Of a DNA stretch of 54,287 nucleotides, positions 1 to 6,675 are shown in pieces; positions within the stretch are counted from its first letter, which is position 1; every line of letters begins with the position of its first letter. Source of the DNA: Endomicrobiia bacterium (GTDB lineage: Bacteria; Elusimicrobiota; Endomicrobiia; DTEH01). Position numbers and translations under genes: made by a program. The stretch covers positions 1 to 54,287 of the forward strand of contig JANXCA010000004.1 in assembly GCA_025060535.1 (NCBI GenBank), read 5' to 3'. The notes under the pieces are model-generated. The model was given only the letters and a program-made list of their open reading frames with translations, was not told the origin of the DNA and did no database searches.

Positions 1-1
1 T

Positions 2-76
2 CTTGCATATTTAAAATATTCAAATAAATTGAATACTTTTTTGAAAAAAAAGAAATATCCATTGCACATTTTTTAG
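2..76 (+). pseudogene. C-terminal fragment of a small F-ending family gene
   Basis: The first 76 bases read in one frame into a TAG stop and encode a tail ending KKKKYPLHIF. This matches the C-termini of the minus-strand genes at 3331-3759 (KYPFHIF) and 2723-3202 (KYPFLIF). No start codon is visible because the window begins inside the gene. The block including the stop and about 35 bases beyond it is repeated in inverted orientation near 3295-3375, so it is probably one end of an inverted duplication. It is either the end of a gene cut by the window edge or a remnant. Confidence 0.6.
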
Positions 77-120
77 TCTATTAAAATTTTAATATGTTTA
101 GTCCATTAAAATTGTGAATT

Positions 121-516
121 ATGTTTTATGTGAAAAATATAATTTCTTCGAAACTTTTACAAGTTTATAGTGGTGAAAAGAGAAAACATGAAACATTATA
201 TTTACCTGAAGCTATTGGAATTGAGAAAAATTTAGGGCTTATTTCATTGCTTGATTATAAAATTTATTTTAAACATGAAAATATCAAAAAAAAATCACAA
301 AGAATTTAAAAGTTCTAAGCAAGAAGCAGGTTTAGGATATACTGATAATTTTCTTTTTAAAAACATATATTTACTATTGAAAGAAAAGATTTTTATTGTT
401 TTTTTATGAAACAATTGATTATTTTATATAGATCTGACTTATCAAAAGAATATGATTTTGATATAGTTATTAAAGTATTTGAAAAATTAAAAACTATTTC
501 AACTATTTATTTTTGA
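121..516 (+). pseudogene. Decayed small F-ending family gene
   Basis: An ATG at 121 follows an ATTAAAATTG box and opens a 62-codon frame ending at 309. After frame changes, sequence downstream in another frame (about 420-516) encodes a plausible family tail ending TISTIYF before a TGA. Length and layout match an intact 140-150 residue member broken by frameshifts. The 62-residue ORF could still be translated, but it lacks the conserved core of the family. Similarity is by eye and weak outside the tail. Confidence 0.45.
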
Positions 517-537
517 ATTGCTTTAAAATTATAAATT

Positions 538-1356
538 ATGCTATTAAATGAAAATTTTATAAAACCAAAACCTTTTGTTAAATGGGCTGGAGGTAAAAGT
601 CAACTATTAAAATTCATAAGGGAAAGAATTCCTAATTCATATAACACATATATAGAACCTTTTGTAGGAGGAGGTGCATTATTTTTTGAACTTTTACCCA
701 AAAAAGCAATTATAAATGACATAAATGAAGAACTTATTAACGCTTACTTGGTAATAAAAAACAATGTAGATGAACTTATAAATAGCTTGAAAAAACATGA
801 ATATAAAAAAGAGTATTATTATTACATAAGGTCTTTAAAACCGCATGAACTTAATAACATTGAAAGAGCCAGCAGGTTTATATATCTGAACAGAACTTGC
901 TATAACGGTTTATACAAAGTGAATTCAAAAGGTGAATTTAATGTTTCTTTTGGTAGATATAAAAATCCAAAAATAGTAGATGAAGAAAATTTAAAAGCTA
1001 TTTCACATTATCTTAACTATGCAGATATAACTATTACATGCTTGGATTATAAAGAAGTCTGTAGTATGGCAAATAGTGGTGATTTTGTATATTTTGATCC
1101 GCCTTACTATGGAGTTTCTTTTACTAAATACACAAAATATGATTTTAAAGAAAAAGACCATATAGAATTAGCACAAATTTTTACGGAGTTAGATAGGAGA
1201 GGTTGTAAAGTTTTACTTAGTAATTCAAACACAGAGTTTACAAAAAATTTATACAAAGGATATAAAATAGAAGAAGTCTATGCTACAAGAGGAATTAGCT
1301 GTAAAGTATCTACAAGAAAAGGAGGTATGCTTGAAATAATTGTGAGAAATTACTGA
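538..1356 (+). CDS. dam: DNA adenine N6-methyltransferase, Dam/DpnIIA type
   Basis: 272 residues, full length for the D12 class of adenine methylases. Visible motifs are KWAGGKS (about 15-21) and EPFVGGG (40-46) for S-adenosylmethionine binding, the catalytic DPPY (187-190), and between them the stretch NRTCYNGLYKVNSKGEFNV typical of GATC-specific Dam enzymes. It should methylate the adenine in GATC, although specificity is inferred from family resemblance. No restriction nuclease gene is adjacent, so it is an orphan methylase. The start follows a GCTTTAAAATTAT box with no Shine-Dalgarno. Its likely targets include the dense GATC cluster at 40981-41207. It ends one base before the next gene. 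Confidence 0.93.
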   Translation: MLLNENFIKPKPFVKWAGGKSQLLKFIRERIPNSYNTYIEPFVGGGALFFELLPKKAIINDINEELINAYLVIKNNVDELINSLKKHEYKKEYYYYIRSLKPHELNNIERASRFIYLNRTCYNGLYKVNSKGEFNVSFGRYKNPKIVDEENLKAISHYLNYADITITCLDYKEVCSMANSGDFVYFDPPYYGVSFTKYTKYDFKEKDHIELAQIFTELDRRGCKVLLSNSNTEFTKNLYKGYKIEEVYATRGISCKVSTRKGGMLEIIVRNY

Positions 1357-1357
1357 T

Positions 1358-1825
1358 ATGTTTATAGTAAAAGAAGGATACAATTACGATTTAATAAGAA
1401 AATATTTTGGAGTAAGATTAATAAAAAAAGCATCAGAAACAATAAAAGGAGCATTTGATGAAATACAAAGTAAGTTAGGGAAAATTCCTTTTTTATCAAA
1501 ATTTAAAAGAAATATTAACTATGTTGATGGAGATATTGATAATGAAACCTTTTGTTGTATTTATTATTTTAGTCTTTTGCTTATTCATCGCAGAGGAAAG
1601 AAAAGACATTTTTTAGCAGACATTGCTTCTGAAAGAGAGTATTTAGAAAATAAAAATGTGTATACAATAATACAATGGCTTGTTTTGGGAACAGGATTTT
1701 ATATTGAAACTACTAAGTATACATGGACGCCTTTAATAGGAAATACAATTGATCTATATGGAATAAAAGAAACAATAGATAAATTATCAGAGTATTTTGA
1801 AAAGAAATCTATTCTTGTTTTTTAG
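1358..1825 (+). CDS. Small F-ending family protein (IPFLSKFKRN subgroup)
   Basis: 155 residues of unknown function. It is clearly paralogous to the gene at 1857-2303: both carry IPFLSKFKRNI near residue 44, a PLIGN motif, and a tail LSEYFEKK followed by a hydrophobic end in VF. It starts MFIVKEG, like the broken copy at 2382. It lies one base after the methylase stop and has no Shine-Dalgarno sequence, so it is probably co-transcribed. No signal peptide, membrane span or catalytic motif is visible. One of about 16 small genes in the window that start with MF or similar and end in Phe. Confidence 0.75.
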   Translation: MFIVKEGYNYDLIRKYFGVRLIKKASETIKGAFDEIQSKLGKIPFLSKFKRNINYVDGDIDNETFCCIYYFSLLLIHRRGKKRHFLADIASEREYLENKNVYTIIQWLVLGTGFYIETTKYTWTPLIGNTIDLYGIKETIDKLSEYFEKKSILVF

Positions 1826-1856
1826 TCTATAAGTTTTTCGCTTTAAAATTTCAATT

Positions 1857-2303
1857 ATGCTTGAAATAAGTGAATTTTATAATTCAAAAAAAGTATATTT
1901 TGAATTAGAATTAGCAAAGAGAAAATCTGAAATACAACATGTGATAGAAAAAATTCCCTTTTTATCAAAATTTAAGAGAAATATTGAATTAGCTAATGGA
2001 GAGATTGATATTATGACCTTTTACAATATTTACTTTGTTTTTTATGACAATCTTTACAATAAAAAGAAAGTTTACTCTTTTTTTGTAAAGAGTTCTTCTG
2101 AAAAAGAATATTTAGAAACTATAAAGGTTATGCGTGAAATAAGACAATTAATTTTTTTAAAAATAGAATTTGATATTGGAAGAGTTTTTACTCGTTTCTC
2201 TCTAAGACCTTTAATAGGAAATGCAATTGTATTATCTGGAAGAAGAAAAACAATAGAAGAATTATCAGAATATTTTGAAAAAAGAACTACTTGTGTTTTT
2301 TAA
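1857..2303 (+). CDS. Small F-ending family protein (IPFLSKFKRN subgroup)
   Basis: 148 residues of unknown function and the closest paralogue of 1358-1825. Shared features are IPFLSKFKRNIE, GEIDIMTF, PLIGNAIVL and a tail LSEYFEKRTTCVF. The start ATG is preceded by CGCTTTAAAATTTCAATT, an exact copy of the box that marks Shine-Dalgarno-less genes here. The pair probably arose by tandem duplication. Rich in Lys, Phe, Ile and Glu, with no membrane span. Confidence 0.75.
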   Translation: MLEISEFYNSKKVYFELELAKRKSEIQHVIEKIPFLSKFKRNIELANGEIDIMTFYNIYFVFYDNLYNKKKVYSFFVKSSSEKEYLETIKVMREIRQLIFLKIEFDIGRVFTRFSLRPLIGNAIVLSGRRKTIEELSEYFEKRTTCVF

Positions 2304-2381
2304 TAGCAGGTTTTGACTAAAGCACTTTTATTTCCTGTTTTAAAGTAAGAAAATACTGATTTGTTCTTTAATTTTTTCAAC

Positions 2382-2626
2382 ATGTTTATAGTAAATGAGC
2401 TTTACTATTTAAGAGGAAAACTATTTTTGGGATTTAAAATAATAAAAAGAACATCTAAAATGGAGGATAAGATAGGGAAAATTCCTTTTTTATCAAAATT
2501 TAAAAAAATATTAAATTTGCTAATGGAAGAATTGATAATATAACTCTTTGCGATATTCCTTTTGCTATTTCTGATATTTTTTTCAGTGATGAAAAAACTT
2601 ATTTAGTAATTTCAAAAAAAATATAG
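2382..2626 (+). pseudogene. Frameshifted, truncated IPFLSKFKRN-family gene
   Basis: The ATG at 2382 opens MFIVNELYY, parallel to 1358-1825, and reaches IPFLSKFKK. The frame then breaks in an adenine run near 2500-2509 and stops at 2543. The alternative frame continues with NGRIDNITLCDI, aligning to DGDIDNETFCCI of the intact paralogue, and ends at a TAG at 2624-2626, short of the normal C-terminus. A single-base change in the homopolymer plus loss of the tail explains this. Slippage at the A-run could restore the frame, but the missing C-terminus argues for decay. Confidence 0.6.
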
Positions 2627-2633
2627 AAATTCT

Positions 2634-2663
2634 ATCCAGCCCTTTATGGCTGGATTTTCTGTT
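2634..2663 (+). terminator. Rho-independent terminator after the left-end plus-strand genes
   Basis: ATCCAGCC and GGCTGGAT form an 8-bp perfect stem with a 6-base loop, followed by TTTTCTGTTTT. It is GC-rich in an AT-rich background and sits just after the last plus-strand gene remnant. It should end transcripts from the methylase and its followers. The T-run on the opposite strand is more distant, so termination is mainly rightward. Confidence 0.8.
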
Positions 2664-2664
2664 T

Positions 2665-2678
2665 TAGCTATATAGCTA
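2665..2678. repeat. TAGCTATATAGCTA palindrome
   Basis: A perfect 14-bp palindrome immediately after the terminator and before the 3' end of the leftward operon. Related TAGCTA elements occur at 40957-40977 and 54215-54240. It could be a protein-binding site; no function is shown by the sequence. Confidence 0.4.
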
Positions 2679-2722
2679 TTTTACCAAATGACTATTTTGT
2701 AAAAAATAATCAAAAAAAACAA

Positions 2723-3202
2723 TCAAAAGATAAGGAAAGGATATTTTTTTTGTTCTACAAGTTCAACTAATAATTTTGATTTATTATATATAGAAAATTT
2801 AGAACTATTTTCTGAGTATTTTGAAATTTCCAAAAATGGTGATAAAAAAGTATAAACCAATGTATGGTATTTTAAGAAATATACAATGGAATTAAGAGGA
2901 TCTTGTTTAATTCTATTTTTTATGAAGTATACAATGGAATTAAGAAGATTTTGTTCAATTCTATTTTGAATTGATAGGAATTTTTCTTTTTTTAGTTTAT
3001 AAAAATAAAATTGTCTAACTCCAATATAAGTTGAGCATTTAATCTCGTATGTATAAAAAGTATTTAAGTAATCAACATATTCCTTTATGCTTTCCAAGTA
3101 TAAAGGAATTTTCAATCTTTTTATTTTAGTCCTTTTATTTCTGCTTATTTCTATTTTTCCTTTGATTTTAATTAGCAGAAAATTCCAACAAGGATAGAGC
3201 AT
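2723..3202 (-). CDS. Small F-ending family protein with internal tandem repeat
   Basis: 159 residues of unknown function. It contains KIPLYLESIKEYVDYL, related to KIPLYLKEIIPYI in 3331-3759 and to the IPFLSKF core of the rightward copies, and ends KKYPFLIF. Residues about 84-116 hold two nearly identical 16-17 residue units (NRIEQNLLNSIVYFIK and NRIKQDPLNSIVYFLK), a recent intragenic duplication visible at DNA level around 2880-2965. The ATG follows CACTAAAATTTTACT, a variant of the box, with no Shine-Dalgarno. Confidence 0.7.
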   Translation of the reverse strand: MLYPCWNFLLIKIKGKIEISRNKRTKIKRLKIPLYLESIKEYVDYLNTFYTYEIKCSTYIGVRQFYFYKLKKEKFLSIQNRIEQNLLNSIVYFIKNRIKQDPLNSIVYFLKYHTLVYTFLSPFLEISKYSENSSKFSIYNKSKLLVELVEQKKYPFLIF

Positions 3203-3330
3203 AGTAAAATTTTAGTGCACTAAAAAAGTTTATCAAACAATATATTAAAAAATAAGTTTACACGTTTTTTTCATATGTAAGTGGCAAAAAGTCTTAGAAA
3301 AATGGACTAAACATAGTAAAATTTTAAAGA

Positions 3331-3759
3331 CTAAAAAATGTGAAATGGATATTTCTTTTTTTCCAAAAAAGTATCCAATTCAGAATATGCAGAAATATAA
3401 CCCCTGGTTTCATATCTTCTACGAGCATACAAAAGCAATGGTGCTAAAGTAATATTTATACTTATATATCTACTTAACTTATAAGAATAATCTGTTCCAT
3501 ATGGTCCATAAAATTTCATTCTAATTGAGAAAGATTTTCTTAAAAGTCTCCTAATAGTAAAATTATAAGTTCTAAATTTAGCATAATATCTGATATCGAT
3601 GCATTGTTCTCCTCTTAATTCACTAATATATGGTATTATTTCCTTTAGGTAAAGTGGAATTTTAATATTTTTATTCTTTTGCAAAATACTAAATCTGTCT
3701 ACACGTTTATACTTTGTAAGTTTTAAAATTAAAAAATTTCTTTCGTCAGCTCCAAACAC
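3331..3759 (-). CDS. Small F-ending family protein, GTG start
   Basis: 142 residues of unknown function, beginning at a GTG (MFGADER) just after ACTTTAAAATTTTGCT. The core KIPLYLKEIIPYISEL and tail EKKKYPFHIF place it with 2723-3202. The basic stretch IRRLLRKSFSIRM is notable. The DNA at and beyond its 3' end matches bases 1-113 in inverted orientation. Between it and 2723-3202 lies another box copy with only a short dead frame (MFSPFF), perhaps a lost gene start. Confidence 0.7.
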   Translation of the reverse strand: MFGADERNFLILKLTKYKRVDRFSILQKNKNIKIPLYLKEIIPYISELRGEQCIDIRYYAKFRTYNFTIRRLLRKSFSIRMKFYGPYGTDYSYKLSRYISINITLAPLLLYARRRYETRGYISAYSELDTFLEKKKYPFHIF

Positions 3760-3798
3760 AGCAAAATTTTAAAGTATATTAAGGTAAAAACTTCCTAT

Positions 3799-4224
3799 TT
3801 AAAAAGAAATAACAGAAAACACCTTTTTAATATCATCCTTCACTCTCTCCCTTATTTCACTACTTATATCATAATTATCCTTCGCTATATTCTGACGTCT
3901 CTTAATATAAATCTTGACCGAAAAAGCTGAAAATGCATCACTTCTCACTTTAATATATGTTATCTCTCCATTTACTATAGGAGAAACTTTCTCATTCTGA
4001 AAAATATCATATAAAGTAGAAGAAAATCCAATAAGATAGATAACAGGTTTACATCTAAAGAAAATCTTGTAGCGAGAAGTAATTTCAATATTAAATGTTT
4101 CATCAAGTTTGACATTTTGATATAGATTTTGTTTATTATCATTTATAATGAAAGATCTTGAAACATTAGAGTAAAATTCTTCTTTAATTTTAAGTTTTTT
4201 AAAAACTGCTTTTATTAAAAACAT
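3799..4224 (-). CDS. Small F-ending protein of unknown function
   Basis: 141 residues, starting MFLIKAV and ending KKVFSVISF. It is beta-rich by appearance and has no membrane span or motif I recognise. It lies seven bases after the long gene 4231-6057, and the box TTTTAAAATTTC between them overlaps that gene's stop codon. It may therefore be transcribed both by readthrough from the structural operon and from its own promoter. Its link to the other small F-ending genes rests on the MF start, size, terminal Phe and promoter box rather than on clear sequence identity. Confidence 0.65.
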   Translation of the reverse strand: MFLIKAVFKKLKIKEEFYSNVSRSFIINDNKQNLYQNVKLDETFNIEITSRYKIFFRCKPVIYLIGFSSTLYDIFQNEKVSPIVNGEITYIKVRSDAFSAFSVKIYIKRRQNIAKDNYDISSEIRERVKDDIKKVFSVISF

Positions 4225-4230
4225 GAAATT

Positions 4231-6057
4231 TTAAAATTCAACTACGGCATTTAAATTATCATCAAGATATGAATTTTGATAATTTTCAAAGTTTATGACA
4301 AAATTACTTTTCTTCTTTAAAATTATTGATACATCATAAAGCAAAATATCATAATTGAAATTTTCAGATGTTTTGCTAATAGTTAATATTCCATCTTTAC
4401 TATTTACGTTTGCAATGGTAAAATATTCATTTTTTGAAATAGCACTTATTCCTACTAAAGATTTTTCCATTGTTTCAAAAGTGAAATATAAAATACCATT
4501 TCTTTCATGTATTATTATTCTTCCTTTTCTTCTTTCAAGACCTTCAAGCTTTTTCGGATATTCTCTCTCAAAATGAATACTTTCAAAATCTAAATGAACT
4601 ATTTCAGATGACATAACAATCTTTCTTAACTTGTATTCTAATTTCTTTAACTTGTCAAGCTCAAACAATTGGTTGATAAGCTCATCAAAAGTAAGAAACT
4701 TGTAATTTTTGTAATTGCTTTCCTTTGATGCAAGATATTGAATAAAATTAGAATTACTTGAAAAATAAAACTTCGCTTTCAGAATTCTTGAATATAATAT
4801 CTTTGTAATCGGATATATATTTATATTCGCTTTGTAAATTGAATTAACAAACTCCTCTATCTCCTTTAACACATCCTCAGATAATTCATAATCAATCTCG
4901 CTTCTCGTAAAAAGTAAATAATCTTCAGGTTCTTCTTTTTCTTTCTCATCTTCATCTTCAGTATGTTTTTCTATTGAAGTTGCTTTTTTGTATTCTTCTT
5001 CTAATTTCTCGGTTTCAATGAGTTTAATAATTTGTCTTATATTTTCATTATTTAAGTCATATTTAATTTTTATTTCTTTGTTTACATTCGTTTCATAGAA
5101 TTTTTCTAAATTAATTGCAAGTTCAACAAGAAGTTTATCAAAGGAGATATTGATTTTTTTATTTGCACTTATGATGTTATTTATTTGTTTTACGAGTTCT
5201 TTTATTTTTTCATATGTGATATTATCAATTATTTTGTGTAAAGTTTCTTCAATTTTTTCATGTTTGATAAATTTTGCAATTTTTCCTATTATTTCTTTGA
5301 AGATTTCTGTTATAGCATCATTGTCATATCTTTTGTAGATTTTATAACCTTTTAGTATTAAATAAACTAAAGCAAGTTGTATTTTTTCTTTTTGTATTGG
5401 TTTTAATACACCAAAGATTTTGATATTTTCATGATAAAAGTAAAAAAAGATATCTTTTAGTATCTCCTCAAAAGTTTTTAAGTTTTTCAATAATGATGCA
5501 ATATATATAACTGATAAATCAAAGTTTGTTCCATATTCTCTTAATTTTGGATATTGTTTTACATAGTTTAATATCTTATCAATTAATTCTTTTGTTCTTT
5601 TATCAAAATAAAAAGTTTTTAGGTAATTTTTTAGTTCTTCTCTATTAAAAGTAAGAAAAAATAGTGTTAAATTATGTATTAAAGTAAAATTATCCTTTAA
5701 TTTTGTAATGTAATGTGCAATACTTGTTAAATTTGATTTTTTATATTCTTTTATGCGGATATTAGGAATATCTTGCTTTAATGTTTCCCTTATTTCTTTT
5801 AATGATACATATGGACCAAAAACATAATATGCTTTATTTTTTGATGTTAAAACATATCCACCAAAAAATGTATATGAATTTTGATATTTTTGATTTACAT
5901 CTTCAATTAAAACCGAATTTAGCTTATATTCACCAAAACTATAAATTTCAGTTAGCTTATATGAATTATAACTCTTAAAAAGTTCATCCAGTTCAACACC
6001 ATCTCTAAAAGAAAGAATTTCCTTACTATATCTCCAATTATATTCATTAGTTCTCAT
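4231..6057 (-). CDS. Large charged protein of unknown function, end of the structural operon
   Basis: 608 residues, unrecognised. The N-terminal ~110 residues look beta-rich (NSYTFFGGYVLTSKNKAYYVFGPYV). Residues about 120-350 are predicted helical, and an acidic hinge rich in Glu, Asp and Lys (ATSIEKHTEDEDEKEKEEPED) follows at about 357-377. The C-terminal ~100 residues are beta-rich and end NAVVEF. The start ATG overlaps the end of 6047-6367 by 11 bases, so it is translationally coupled. Position at the distal end of the operon and the modular build fit a virion or receptor-contact protein, which is inference. Its stop codon lies inside the promoter box of the next gene. Confidence 0.75.
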   Translation of the reverse strand: MRTNEYNWRYSKEILSFRDGVELDELFKSYNSYKLTEIYSFGEYKLNSVLIEDVNQKYQNSYTFFGGYVLTSKNKAYYVFGPYVSLKEIRETLKQDIPNIRIKEYKKSNLTSIAHYITKLKDNFTLIHNLTLFFLTFNREELKNYLKTFYFDKRTKELIDKILNYVKQYPKLREYGTNFDLSVIYIASLLKNLKTFEEILKDIFFYFYHENIKIFGVLKPIQKEKIQLALVYLILKGYKIYKRYDNDAITEIFKEIIGKIAKFIKHEKIEETLHKIIDNITYEKIKELVKQINNIISANKKINISFDKLLVELAINLEKFYETNVNKEIKIKYDLNNENIRQIIKLIETEKLEEEYKKATSIEKHTEDEDEKEKEEPEDYLLFTRSEIDYELSEDVLKEIEEFVNSIYKANINIYPITKILYSRILKAKFYFSSNSNFIQYLASKESNYKNYKFLTFDELINQLFELDKLKKLEYKLRKIVMSSEIVHLDFESIHFEREYPKKLEGLERRKGRIIIHERNGILYFTFETMEKSLVGISAISKNEYFTIANVNSKDGILTISKTSENFNYDILLYDVSIILKKKSNFVINFENYQNSYLDDNLNAVVEF

Positions 6058-6367
6058 ATGCCTCCAAAATTAGATGATACTTATTCTCACTTGTTGATGT
6101 ATTTTTTAATGTAATACTAATTATATTCCAATCACCTGTATTTACAAAATATAAAACAGTATTTGGTCTATCTGAAATTCTATCAGTTGTTAATGTATAA
6201 ATTGTTGTATTGTTTCTTTTTAAATCAACTATAACTTCTAAATTTGCAGTAGTCATAACTCTAATGACAAACTGTCTTAGATTTTCATTATAAGAATAGA
6301 TGTCAATATCTCTTTCTGTTCTGCCACCTTGTTTTAAAGTGCCATAAAATCTTGATAAAATTACCAT
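6047..6367 (-). CDS. Small beta-rich protein of unknown function
   Basis: 106 residues, predicted all-beta (RQFVIRVMTTANLEVIVDLKRN, TVLYFVNTGDWNIISITLKN). The build resembles small phage surface or decoration proteins, but no family is recognised. It overlaps the stop of 6361-6660 and the start of 4231-6057 by a few bases on each side, which indicates translational coupling in the leftward operon. No Shine-Dalgarno of its own. Confidence 0.7.
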   Translation of the reverse strand: MVILSRFYGTLKQGGRTERDIDIYSYNENLRQFVIRVMTTANLEVIVDLKRNNTTIYTLTTDRISDRPNTVLYFVNTGDWNIISITLKNTSTSENKYHLILEAYEN

Positions 6368-6660
6368 CTTATAAGTTTCTCTATAAATGGAAAGATTTCT
6401 TTTCCAAAAATAAGCAATGATAAAATTATTAAAATCACTTTATAGAGTAGAAACTCTTCTTTTAATTTTCTTATCTCATTTTCCATTACATCTATTTTAG
6501 ACTTTATGTCATTTTCCATTTTTGACATACTCATTCTGATGTTATTGTCAACTTTCTCAAGACTTTGTTCAAGCTTTTCCATTCTTTTTATGATTTCACT
6601 TACTGCCATTTCAACCTTTGCTATCCTTTCAAGTATTGAAGATTTTTTCTCCTTTTCCAT
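6361..6660 (-). CDS. Coiled-coil protein with C-terminal membrane anchor
   Basis: 99 residues. Residues about 5-68 are a continuous heptad-rich coiled coil (MEKLEQSLEKVDNN, MENEIRKLKEEF), and residues about 71-92 are a hydrophobic span (VILIILSLLIFGKEIFPFI) near the C-terminus. The layout resembles XhlA-type haemolysin/holin helper proteins and virion membrane anchors; I cannot separate these. Start supported by AAAAAGGAGGTGATAAC seven bases upstream. One of nine likely membrane proteins in this operon. Confidence 0.75.
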   Translation of the reverse strand: MEKEKKSSILERIAKVEMAVSEIIKRMEKLEQSLEKVDNNIRMSMSKMENDIKSKIDVMENEIRKLKEEFLLYKVILIILSLLIFGKEIFPFIEKLIRW

Positions 6661-6675
6661 GTTATCACCTCCTTT

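Noticed and set aside
94-117. ATG with a perfect upstream box giving MFSPLKL then stop
   Set aside because: Too short for a product; it mirrors a dead frame near 3290-3315 and is best explained as duplicated remnant sequence.
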